The translations under genes and the position numbers were made by a program. Source: Pohlia nutans (lineage: Eukaryota; Streptophyta; Bryopsida; Bryales; Mniaceae). Taken from it: a stretch of 64,000 nucleotides of DNA. The stretch covers positions 6,187,001-6,251,000 of the forward strand of contig CM040102.1 of assembly GCA_022496805.1 (NCBI GenBank). The letters run 5' to 3'. The notes under the pieces are model-generated. The model was not told the DNA's origin. It saw only the letters and a program-made list of their open reading frames with translations, and did not search any database. Shown here piece after piece: positions 54,240-64,000 of the stretch. Position 1 is the stretch's first letter. Every line of letters begins with the position of its first letter.

Positions 54240-57200
54240 TCAAACATCACTGACGAGGCGCGCCTCCTGTGGCAGTTCAATACGAGGGGCATCCTTTTGG
54301 GCTAACTCGGTCATCATCTCCGTCCACACTTGCGCCTTCTGAGGACAAATACCCGACTTGCAAAACCCAGCTTTGCAGCACACAGCCTGAGAATCCAGGA
54401 TCTTGTCGAGATTGGCGAGGACGAATGGGCCGTATTGTACAACAAGCGCCTTACACTGCACACAAGAAGATCAAGATCATTGGAACTAAGCATTAGACAA
54501 CAGACTCAGATAAATAAAAAAGTAGAAAAAATAAACTGAAATTTACAAGTTGAAATGAATCATTTAAAAAGATTCAAGGAAGGTAACAAATGTATCAATA
54601 GAAAGAGTTGTCCTACAGACAGTTTTCTAGCAATAGAAGTAAGTTTTGGAAGATCCTATAATCAAAAATGGAGTTTCTAAACTCCAAAGTCATTATTATC
54701 ACACTCTGCAATAGGGGTGTCAAAGTTTGGGACTTCAAGGATGCAATTTGGAAACAAGACTCAAATCTCACAGCTGGAGCAACTACTTTTTCACCTGATT
54801 GTTGGTTTCAGAATCACGTTGGGCTTTAACACCCGTAATGTAACATTCCATTATTTGCTACTATGTACACATCTGATTGGGCACTTTCCGCATGCCAAGT
54901 TTTGAACTCATGTTCGTTTATAACCAAAGGTGTGATATAAAAGAGTTTTGAGTGGAGGCTTATAATGATATTTAGTGTTCACACCACTTATTACAAACAC
55001 TAATGTTAACCCTTTAACGACCTTGCAAGCCCCACGGGCTTGATAGTATTTTGGCAGAATCTTGCTCATAACTTCTACTCCATTGCATCAAATGGGGTTT
55101 TCTAAATGTCAAACGGAGCACCTTAGAGGGATCCATATTTCTTTAGAATAAAACCAAAGTAAATTAGAAAATGGAGTTTAAAAGAGGTTTTGGATGTGGA
55201 ATCAAAGGGAATATGTCCTTTTAAGGGTTAAATGGCCACAACCATACTAATATTATCAATGTTACATGTAACCTAGACACTTGATTGGAAGATTGCAATC
55301 TAGTTGATCGGAGGTTCATGAATAGTGTCAACTACAAGTAGGTTTTTGAGTAGTGAAAGAAACCCTATAACACTAAATATCAGTATTAGAGTAACAACAC
55401 AAATAGTGGAAGACAGGAATGGAAACGATCATAACCTCGTCAACGTGGTTGATGACACGGTTGCATCCATTCATGAGCACGTCCAGCACCTTTTCCTGGA
55501 ATATCATTACACCATATTCGTCTCAGAACTTCAACCTATTCATCAATGCAAGCTTCTACGTATAAGATTGAACCTCGCTTCTAGATCCTTTCTGACAAAA
55601 AGCTAACACAACGCAAAGGTAAATTTTAAAACATCTAAGAAAATACAGAGAAACGCAGCAGATATAGCACCTGAGCATACACAACACGAAATCTGTGGCA
55701 TACCTGGGTCTGTGGGTCCTCCAACTTGATCTTGATCTCCAGAATGACAAACTGGCACGTAGCACAGTCGTTGCTATCCAAAATCATCTTTGATGGTCTG
55801 CACATCTTAGTTTTCTGACAGAACTCCTCGGGTGTCATGCTATCAAGCTGCTCCATCATTCGTGGCGTGTACATATCCACCAGTAGATCACACTGTCCAC
55901 GACATACAATTCTTAGTCTACTGTTCTAAAGAGAAAATTACATCCTTAATGCCGATTCTCTAACTCTCCTTTCAAAGCCCGAGACATTCCAAACAAGCTC
56001 TCCATACAGACAGTGTAAACTGGACCAATGTTTAACAAGGTAAAACCAAGTGCTCCCTCTGTCCGGAAATAACTTTATGGCATTTTTCAACTTCACATTT
56101 TTTGCCTTAAAAAGCTGTCTCGGTACTCGAAAAATGGTCTATCTTTCATAGTGATATGTAGTTTTTGTGTCACTCTCATTGTCCGCCCCGTTTGAAGTGG
56201 ACAGGGCTCACATTTGAAGTATAAAACATAGGACAGAAACTAGGAAAAAAATGGCCCAAAACTAGGACAGTTATTTCTGGAAAGAGGGAGTAGTTGAAAA
56301 GCTGAAGACTACACTGAACGATAGCGCCTGGAGGGAACAAGTGGGCTGCTAAATGCAAACTCACAATTGACAAGTGAAAGTTGTTGTGTACAAGAAATAA
56401 TAGATTGTGAGAATATACAGGGAATGTGTAATTAGAGAGAGTTGATTACCTGTCTGCTCAACTGCTGGAGCTGTGCACATGCAAGGTGGAGAGCAACGAC
56501 GATTTCCGCTTGAGTTCTGTTGTTTTCCAAGTAGGTCAATGCGTTAGTGGCCAAGTCTTCGCAAATCTTGCACGACTTCCTGTCATCTTGAAATGCGTTG
56601 ATAGCAGGGGACTTGCAGAGGCCAGACTCGAAGCAAAGTTTATCTGGGCCAAGAAGAGCCTCCAGCTCCAAGATCACTTGCGGTACATATTTGTCAAACA
56701 TCCTTTCACACTGCCAACCCACACGATACCTCAATAACATCACCATTCCAGCACTGTCAAGGTTTGGTTACAAGCCTCAAACCCCATTAGCAGTACATTC
56801 ACAAAAACTCAATAGAATCTTTTAAAAATAAATCTTAACTCAATTGAAGCAATCAATGGCTCTATCTTGTAGAACTTTTCAGAATCTATACAATAAATCA
56901 TCACTAGTCAGATCCTGTCCAACCAAGATTTTTGTAATGGTCCCACTTAGACTCAGATCATAAGTATATCAAACACAACCAAGAGGCCCAGTTTGGGCTT
57001 CATGATTTTTAGGTCATATAAGGTAGAGGGCTCATAATCCGTGCAGGACCAAAAACCGTGCACTAGGCCAATCTTCTCAGAAAGAAGATTCTAGCCTTCA
57101 AGCCCACCCTCAAATGTACACATGTACACCACAGCTTGATCGGTTTAAGGAACACCTATAACATCACCTTCCAAAATTCATAACTAAATAAAGAAAAATT

Positions 57201-58039
57201 GGAAAATTTTGATTCCATCATCAATGCTCTCCAACAAAGTTTGCACATTCTCCCAAAAAAAAACTCTTTTGAACACTCCATGAGGAACTTGTTCAACTGA
57301 AATTTGATCGGTTTATGACCCCTCTACCTTAGGAGCTTTCATTTGCTCAATTTTTAATGCGTTCTTTTACCAACACATACAATGACCTTCACAAATTCGG
57401 GTGATATAGAATCCAACCCCATCTGAATTCTATCATTTTCACAATATCATCAATCAACTTGGCCATTTTTGGACTCGTGTTAATTCCACGGCTTCAAGAA
57501 GAGAATACAAAGCTAATAAATCACTACAGAGTAGCCATATCATTTCTACTAACCTTTTTCTTCAGCCCGGGTTGAAGGGGCTGGCACACCAACTGATCCG
57601 CCACATGGATGACCTGCTTGGGCGTGTCAGGATCCGACAGCACCAATTGCGCTTCTTGCGACAGCTGAAGACAAGTGTCGCACAAATCAATCCTCGCAAC
57701 ACGCGCATTCTTCTCCTGCTTCCCCCGAGTCCACTTTGCCAACCTTGCCACCGTGCCTTCACACACGAACACAAGGAGCATACAACCATTACGATTCAAT
57801 TTCGAAAAAGGAAAATCCTAAGCTCAGAAACCTTTCATCAACTTAAACTTGCCACTTCGATCTCAAAGAAAACTATCCTTGAAACCCTAAATCAATGGCT
57901 GTACACACATTATTATCAGAATCCAAAAGCACAATTGCTCTGTCGTACCAAGATTAACATGTGAGCCTTCCGCGATGCTTAGCATACACACGACCGCCAC
58001 CACTGCGGTCACTCCCCACAGCAAACTCCGGACCGCCAT
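54240..58039 (-). CDS. Prosaposin-like protein with three saposin B domains (6 exons)
   Basis: Minus-strand exons 58039-57949, 57756-57554, 56710-56450, 55892-55704, 55495-55436 and 54455-54240 join in frame to 339 residues. Residues 1-24 are a signal peptide (SLLWGVTAVVAVVCMLSIAEG). Domain 1 runs from CDTCLQLSQEAQ to LCFESGLC, domain 2 from CKICEDLATNAL to FCQKTKMC and domain 3 from CATCQFVILEIK to AVCCKAGFC. Each has the six-cysteine saposin pattern, and domain 2 has the glycosylation site NRT. Phase-0 introns fall just before the fourth cysteine in each domain; domain 3 has one more. Saposins are lysosomal/vacuolar lipid-binding proteins released by proteolysis; plants have short prosaposin-like homologues. 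A vacuolar or secreted role is inferred. MITEs occupy introns 2, 3 and 5. Confidence 0.9.
55006..55231. mobile_element. TTAA-flanked element in intron 5 of the saposin-like gene, 226 bp
   Basis: Left end TTAACCCTTTAACGACC; right end GTCCTTTTAAGGGTTAA. It is the uninterrupted counterpart of 5699-7156 and supplies the empty site for the nested insertion there. Confidence 0.85.
56051..56292. mobile_element. Stowaway-like MITE in intron 3 of the saposin-like gene
   Basis: Left end TGCTCCCTCTGTCCGGAAAT; right end ATTTCTGGAAAGAGGGAGTA. Fits the Stowaway consensus CTCCCTC.GT with TA (or eroded TG) flanks. Confidence 0.85.
57019..57331. mobile_element. MITE with TA-AGGTAGAG ends in intron 2 of the saposin-like gene
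   Basis: Left end AGGTAGAGGGCTCATAA; right end TTATGACCCCTCTACCT; TA on both sides. Relative of 8779-9178. Just beyond it (to about 57480) is a worn copy of the 240 bp TTAA subfamily ('TTCACAATATCATCAATCAA'). Confidence 0.8.
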
Positions 58040-58521
58040 GAGTCTCAAATTCACCTGCAAAATGGACAATACTCAATTCGAAAAGAGTTCATACAAAGCC
58101 CGGAACACGAACGGCGAGGAAATGGAAAGCGGCAAAATGGGACGTGGCAAGTGAAGGGGATGCATGCAAAATGGGCAAGCAAGAAAAACGTGAGCAGCAG
58201 ACCTGAAAGAGGATTGTTGTTGTTGCACAGAATTGCCAGTGATTTCTTACAAAATGAAGGGCGTGATATGGGATGGCGAGAAAGAGATTGTACTGTACTG
58301 ATTTGTTTGTTGCAGAGGATGATTCCTTCACCGCAACGCAAAGCAAAGCTTGAATGCAATGCAACGCCCGCCGCCCTTGATTTCGTCTTCGTTCCCCTGG
58401 AGTTCACTCTTCCTCGTCCTTCCCGAGGCCACACGTCACTGTCGTAACTTACCATTATTAATTAAGTTAGTACTAGGGACCCACCCACAATGATAGTGTT
58501 GATAGCGAGTGGTAAGATCGA

Positions 58522-58808
58522 TAAGGTAGAGACACCCATAACCGACAGGTGACCAAAAACCGATATATTCTAATTTCTAGATTGTGAAAGAACAGATGTA
58601 CCTCATTTGTACATATCGGTTATGGGTTCTGAAGTACTTTTCACTTTGAAAAATTGTACAAATTTCAATATTGGGAAATAATTCATGGAAAAATTTGCAT
58701 TCTCCGCAAAAACTAACTTCCAACCTGGGAAAAATATCACCCTATTAATAGCTGGTCCAGAAATAGTGTAGGTAGCTTAAGTTATCGGTTTTAGGTGTCT
58801 CTACTTTA
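58522..58808. mobile_element. MITE with TA-AGGTAGAG ends upstream of the saposin-like gene
   Basis: Left end AGGTAGAGACACCCATAACC; right end GGTTTTAGGTGTCTCTACTT; TA on both sides. It has 287 bp and no coding frame. Confidence 0.8.
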
Positions 58809-58811
58809 GTG

Positions 58812-59175
58812 AGGGCAGCTTCACACTATGGCTGAAGGTGGAGAGGCCGTCGATTTCCATCAATCAAATTGCAAGAAACCATGGGTTCGGCTTCTCGACC
58901 CTTCACACTAGAGGCTAAAGTCCAACGGCCGTCGCTCTCCAAAATGCCTATGTGGCAGTACTTTTTGACCAAGGCAACGGCCTCTCGAAAGGAAGTTTGG
59001 GTCGGACGGGAATGGAAACCCAAACTATGATCGAGAGGCCGTCGATTTCTTTTCATAAAAAATGAAACTATATTTTATTGGCTAATTTCAGTAGATTTCT
59101 TTGGACTCTCAACAAAGTTTGGACTTTCAATCCCACGGCCTCTCGACTTGGACGGCCATAGTGTGAAGTGGCCCT
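58812..59175. mobile_element. MITE with AGGGC..CTTCACACTATGGC ends
   Basis: The left end AGGGCAGCTTCACACTATGG and its inverted partner at 59155-59175 match except for two bases. 'GAGAGGCCGT' occurs four or more times inside in both orientations. It lies 3 bp from the preceding MITE. No target duplication recognised. Confidence 0.8.
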
Positions 59176-59607
59176 AAGTTTTTCAACTTTTTCAACTGTG
59201 GTCAGTTTCGACATTAATTAATTAATTTTTGTCCAAAAGTGCCACATGTCATCTTGTGATTGGTTTATGGTGGCGTGGACCTCTCAAAATATGATGTGGA
59301 AATTAGATTTCAACACAATACTATGTGAATCTGATCCTCACATACGGTAGAAGATGAATAGTAATTTTCCTTCATAAAAAAAATAGAAATCATGAACAAT
59401 GTGATTTTTTTCATAATTTTATCTTAAAAATTAAATTTCTACAAATAGTCGTCAATAAAAACAACTAAATGTATTTACTATTATCACCTTTTTATTATAA
59501 TATTTATTTATTTAGTCATTCATTAGTTCATTCATTCATTCCTTCGTTCTTTCACATTCATTTTTTATTTTGTTTTATTTTTATTTAGATTTTTTGACAA
59601 GAGAAAG

Positions 59608-60193
59608 ATAAAATGCCTAAATGCCTACAATCTTCTTTAGATTTGGAGAATTGCAAAGATGCACTATAAAATGCAACTAAGAAGTCTATTTTGAACTTGA
59701 TGTATGGATAAAAGTTTTAAGTTATATATTTTAGATTCTATCCATACTGTTAAATCTATAATTGCAATAACTAATATTTTGTATAAAATTTGAAATTTAA
59801 AATTCAAAATTCTTTCAGAATTCAATTAATATTGAGACATTGACAATTTTTGGATGGAGTTTGTTGTGATGAGTTGAAATGTAATACTCTAAGTATAGTG
59901 ATTTTGGAGATTTTTTGGTTGCTTTAATTTATGAGTTGATTTTTTCAAGTGCGCTTTTGATTTGTTCCCAACTAAGATCTTAGAAAATTTTGGTGGAACA
60001 ATAAAGCATGAAATGAGGCATAAAATTTTCACAAACCATCCCTTTTCTAATCGGATCATACATGCATGAAGCTATCTTGCCACAAAATTCTATAGTATTT
60101 TTTTTTACTTGCAAAAAGTGCATGACAGTTGAGAAAAAAAATTCAATTCACTACATCAAGCAAAAAACGAGGGCTTAGGTAGTTATAGGTTAA
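59608..60193. mobile_element. Degenerate TTAA-type element
   Basis: The left end is eroded (TAAAATGCCTAAATGCC); the right end is AGTTATAGGTTAA. The interior is the inverted relative of 17839-18415 ('GCATGAAGCTATCTTGCC', 'AAAGCATGAAATGAGGCATAA'). Confidence 0.45.
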
Positions 60194-63100
60194 CAATATA
60201 TTTTAGTATACCTTTTACAAACACAGTGTAAATAAGGTATGATTTTCAAAATATAGCCCACAAATACGCCCAAAATCAACCCTATGCTTTGATAGGCTTG
60301 CATAGTTTCATTGTATACATTTTCCAAAATCAATACTTAGTTTTTAGGTTGGTTTTAGGTCCAAATGTAGTGGTTGTTTTTCGTGTCATGGATGGTTACA
60401 ATGTGCATATCATTCAAGTAGATGCCTATGAATATAAAGTGCACATCTCTAATACTAACTTGGTTTTAATTCCATCCTTATCTCCGGTGGGTCACTTAAT
60501 GCATTTTACAAACAACGTGCGGCAGAAAATAGCATGGGTTTTATTCATCATAGGTAAAATTTATAAGAATTTATAAAAAAATTACAAATAAGATAGAATG
60601 CAATGAAAGAGTACACGCCATTATAAATAATTTAGGTACACCACAATTCTGGTCCATTATGATTTTAGTACATGTAATTTAGGGAATTGCGAATGGGATC
60701 CAAGGTATTAAACTGAGTACAATCTGTTTGGGGGGGGGGGGGGGGGGGGAATAGATGGAGCACAATTGGTAGGAAAGGGCGGTTAGCTGCGCGATGAACG
60801 AAAAGTAGGTCTAGAAGTGGATGAAAGCTCACTTCTGGTCATTTTCTTGAGGCCATTTTTCTCAAATTTTTAAAGCCATGTTACTTTTAGATTATATTTA
60901 AGCCTTTACTAAGAAGATAGCATATAAAAAATTGCATTGGTCACCATTTTATAAAAAATGATAGAGTCCATAATATAGGCCATTTTTTCCCATTAAGTAA
61001 TTATAGGGGTCCTTTTAATTTCAGCTACTTAGGAGGTAAATAGCCCCCAAAAAAATACCCCCTCGCCGCACGTGGTACCCAAAATATATGAAGAGTGACC
61101 CACCCGAGATCCTTATGTACCAATGGTGTATATACTAAAACATAATTATGCACTATTGATATATAGGACCAAATTTGTCAAATGAATGATAATGGTTTGA
61201 CTTCCACCTTTGACATCAATCCAAACATAATCAAGAAGTATTTGAGTATAACCCCTAAAGGACCGTAAGGCCCCCAAGGGGCTTCTGGAACTAGAAAGTG
61301 GGAAATTTTGGGTTCTTGGGCTTTGAATTGTAGGATGAGCAACAAAGATACCCTGGCTCTTCTTGAGAGCCAAATCTATAAGTACTTCTTGATCGGAAAT
61401 TCATCATGCGAGCGATTTTTGGTGATTTTTTTGAGTTCACGAATAGAGAATAGATGTCACTTACACAAATAACATTGGTTTGAAATTAATGTGCCCAATA
61501 ATCATTATTTTTGGTTTTCAAAATTCAAAAATATTCCTCAAGATTTCCTTTTGAACCATACTAAAATAATATTTATTGAAAAAATAATTTCCAAAATTTG
61601 TGTCGGACAAACCATTGATCTATAATAGAGTCATCCACAAAGCCACGTTGCTGCTTTGGAAAGGTGATGAAATGGGAGGATAAATTTAGCAAATACGCAT
61701 ATTTTAGTAAATTGTACATTCCAAGGGAATCAGAAATAAAATTGGTGGAGAGGGAGGGGAGGAAGTTGTGCAGCTTAAAACCTTGATGCATACCAAAGGT
61801 GGCAACGCATGTCAGCGGTTCAACAATGTTCTTTTCTTACTTTTTAATTATTAAATCCAGAATTGCAGAGCTCACTATAGAGCTGGAATCTCATTGAATT
61901 TTTTTAATTTGTTTTTGGATTGACACTATTTACTCCATTCACTGCCAATCACAAAATTGCAATTCAATGATACAAAATCAACTTCTTTACAAAATTCAAT
62001 CAATACCTCAAAGAAACAACATTCTGATCATTTAAACCAAGTATTACTTTCCAAAATTAGAATGTGAAATTTTAGTGAAATTTTCAAGAGTTTTGAAAAT
62101 TCAAACTTAAAAATTCATCTTAAAAAATTCATTGATAGATTTTAAACCTATAATTGGATACATGATAGAAAATCTTAAAATAGGCATATTCTAAATTAGA
62201 AGAAAGTTCCCAAAAACTATACATTTTCATATAAATCCAATGAAATAAAGATAGTGACCTGCTACATATGAGTAATCAAAGCTCTACAACTATTGCATTT
62301 GAAATGATACTAAACTGTTTTTATTTTAAATATTCAATCGAGACTTCATGAAGAAAACATTTTGATCTCTTACACAAAATTTGACTTTCTAATAATAGAA
62401 TTTATTTGTTGGCAAAATTTTAAAGATTTCTTTAGTGTTCGATCTTAGAAAATCATTTCAAAATCCTCATTATTAGATTTTGAACATCTAATTGGACAAA
62501 TGTATAAATAACTTAGAAATAAATATTTTTCTCGTAAGAACATTTTTTTAAAAGTTGTAGAATTACATATAAATATAGTAAACCAATGAATGTTTTCTAT
62601 TACATGTGAGCACTGAATATTCTACAACTATTTGAATATTAAGGCTTCTCACTTACATTGAATTGATCTATCAAAATTCTATCAAACTACCAATGTATAT
62701 ATTTAAACTTTGCCATTACCACAGGTTCCAATTTAGGAGGCATAGATCACAACAACTTGAGAAGATTTATGAGCTTTGTTTAGATAAATGATCATATTAA
62801 AAATTCAAAGCATTATAAATAAATCCAACATTTTAGTAGAAAATTAAAGTAACCATAAGAATTCTTACGATAAAAAAGAATCATTAGAATATTTCTTTTT
62901 GGAATATATAGCAAGTGAAAGTGCTATAAAATATAGCATAAATCTTGATCCACAAGACTTGTAAATGCAAAAGAATGCACAATATTTCAAATTTTCTAAA
63001 TTTAAAAAGTAAACTATAAACTAGAGTTGATACATCACTTACAGTATGAAAATTCCTATGGAGAGATCTTGAATGATCATGAAGATATGTTGTTTTGTTT

Positions 63101-63204
63101 TAGTAGAAAGGGAACACCATTTTCTTAGAAGCATTGTGCTATTCTTCATTATTGTTTACACCTCGGGTAATAAATCGGAAGTTTTGAGTACATTTTGTAA
63201 CTAA
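60194..63204. other. AT-rich DNA, no gene seen
   Basis: The 95-codon frame at 60289-60576 has no recognisable domain. A lone TTAA-type left end lies at 61249-61290 (ATAACCCCTAAAGGACCGTA) without a clear partner. No RNA gene found. Confidence 0.5.
60730..60749. repeat. Poly(G) run of 20
   Basis: Uninterrupted G run in otherwise AT-rich DNA. Its length may be unreliable in an assembly. Confidence 0.9.
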
Positions 63205-63310
63205 TACTCCCTCTGTCCCATAATGACTCGCACGTAGGTTCTCTGAAATGTACCTCTTGAGGTAGATTTCAGAGAACCTACGTGCGAGTCATTATGGGAC
63301 AAAAGGAGTA
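63205..63310. mobile_element. Stowaway MITE, near-perfect hairpin, 106 bp
   Basis: Left end TACTCCCTCTGTCCCATAAT; right end ATTATGGGACAAAAGGAGTA. The inverted repeat extends about 45 bp each side through CGCACGTAGGTTCTCTGAAA, leaving a loop of roughly 15 bp. TA flanks. Classic plant Stowaway. Confidence 0.93.
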
Positions 63311-64000
63311 TAAATTTCCTTTACAATCACTCCAAAAAATCATAGTAATTTCAAGTTTTCACCAAAATGTATGTAAAGTTCAGAAACATTTGGGATACTT
63401 TTTGAGCCAACTAGACAATTTCCTTTATATTCCCAAACCAACCAGTTTTTTTAAGAATATATACTATATATTTCTTTTATAAATACTAAATGTAACTAAT
63501 TTTCGAGATTCTTCTGCTTCTGCTTCTATTCTCGAGATTCAACCGATTATTGCGGAAAATCAACCAACCGACTGACTTATAACTAACCATTGGTTCTTCC
63601 CAAACACTATAGTAGACACATGGCTTCATTTAATAAAAATATAAAGTTGAACTCTTATCTTATTTATAGTGCCAAAATTGAGTGTGATAGGTGAAGCAAG
63701 ATTCCATGGTCATGGGCCCGACGTTTAGGGGTCAACCTAGTGACAAACAACTGCTTATTTGCGTATTCCCAACTTAGAGCATTCCCACACATGCACGCTA
63801 GGACTAACCCTCTCAAATTATTCATCTACATGTGAAGGGCCCTTGCACTCACACTCCCCCACCCTTGCACGCCCTTGACGTATCAAAAGTGCACATCAAA
63901 TAGTCAATGGACCAATCACAAGTGGAATGAGAGGAATAATCATCGAATAGTCAACTCAACAGTGATTTCAAGGCCCAATTTCTAACACGCTAGAATCCAG
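63311..64000. other. AT-rich DNA with one TTAA-type right end
   Basis: 'GACGTTTAGGGGTCAACC' at 63720-63737 looks like the right end of a TTAA element (TTAA changed to TCAA); its left end is not identified. No gene. Confidence 0.45.

Noticed and set aside
1..64000. CRISPR arrays, operons or bacterial-type gene clusters
   Set aside because: Spliced genes, LTR element and MITEs show a eukaryotic nuclear sequence. The tandem repeats seen lack unique spacers.

Overview
This is a eukaryotic nuclear window, most likely from a streptophyte (land plant or charophyte alga) with a large, AT-rich, repeat-laden genome. The evidence is spliced genes with GT-AG introns, an IQD-type calmodulin-binding protein, a prosaposin-like protein of the plant type, a plant-style methyltransferase-like gene, a Ty1/copia retrotransposon primed by initiator-Met tRNA, and Stowaway-, CACTA- and Mutator-like DNA elements. 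The species cannot be named from the sequence. Coding exons are GC-rich and the space between them is AT-rich.

I support five multi-exon genes. Two are a tandem pair (9608-10940 and 12653-14126, both +) encoding nearly identical 283-residue proteins. Each has a plastid transit region, a twin-arginine thylakoid-lumen signal and an Ala/Lys/Asp-rich helical mature part. Three form a cluster at 44-58 kb: an IQD-like protein (44424-46364, +), a seven-exon SAM methyltransferase-like protein (47001-52881, +) and a six-exon, three-domain saposin-like secretory protein (54240-58039, -). Exon phases were checked by hand and join in frame.

Nearly everything else is mobile DNA. 0-9 kb: a 2.3 kb inverted-repeat (foldback) element and a chain of elements bounded by TTAA-CCCCTAAA ends. 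9-18.4 kb: the tandem pair with flanks that share a duplication, the downstream copy being enlarged by insertions. 19.3-23.3 kb: a young but internally deleted Copia element. 23.3-31.2 kb: a degraded island with a 1.1 kb foldback, a 1.7 kb terminal-inverted-repeat element, a broken piggyBac transposase, a 16S-type organellar rRNA fragment and a Tc1-like transposase tail. 32-34 kb: a 2.1 kb CACTA element. 34-43 kb: MITEs and minisatellites. 44-58 kb: the gene cluster, with introns full of MITEs. 58.5-64 kb: three further MITEs and AT-rich DNA.

The main theme is an abundant family of short elements (about 0.2-1.2 kb, roughly 20 copies) with ends TTAACCC(C)TAAA and an apparent TTAA target-site duplication. 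Two 'empty site' comparisons inside the window support TTAA as the target. TTAA targeting with CCC-starting ends is the hallmark of the piggyBac superfamily, and a decayed piggyBac transposase lies in the same window. Several of these elements abut and share a single TTAA, forming chains.
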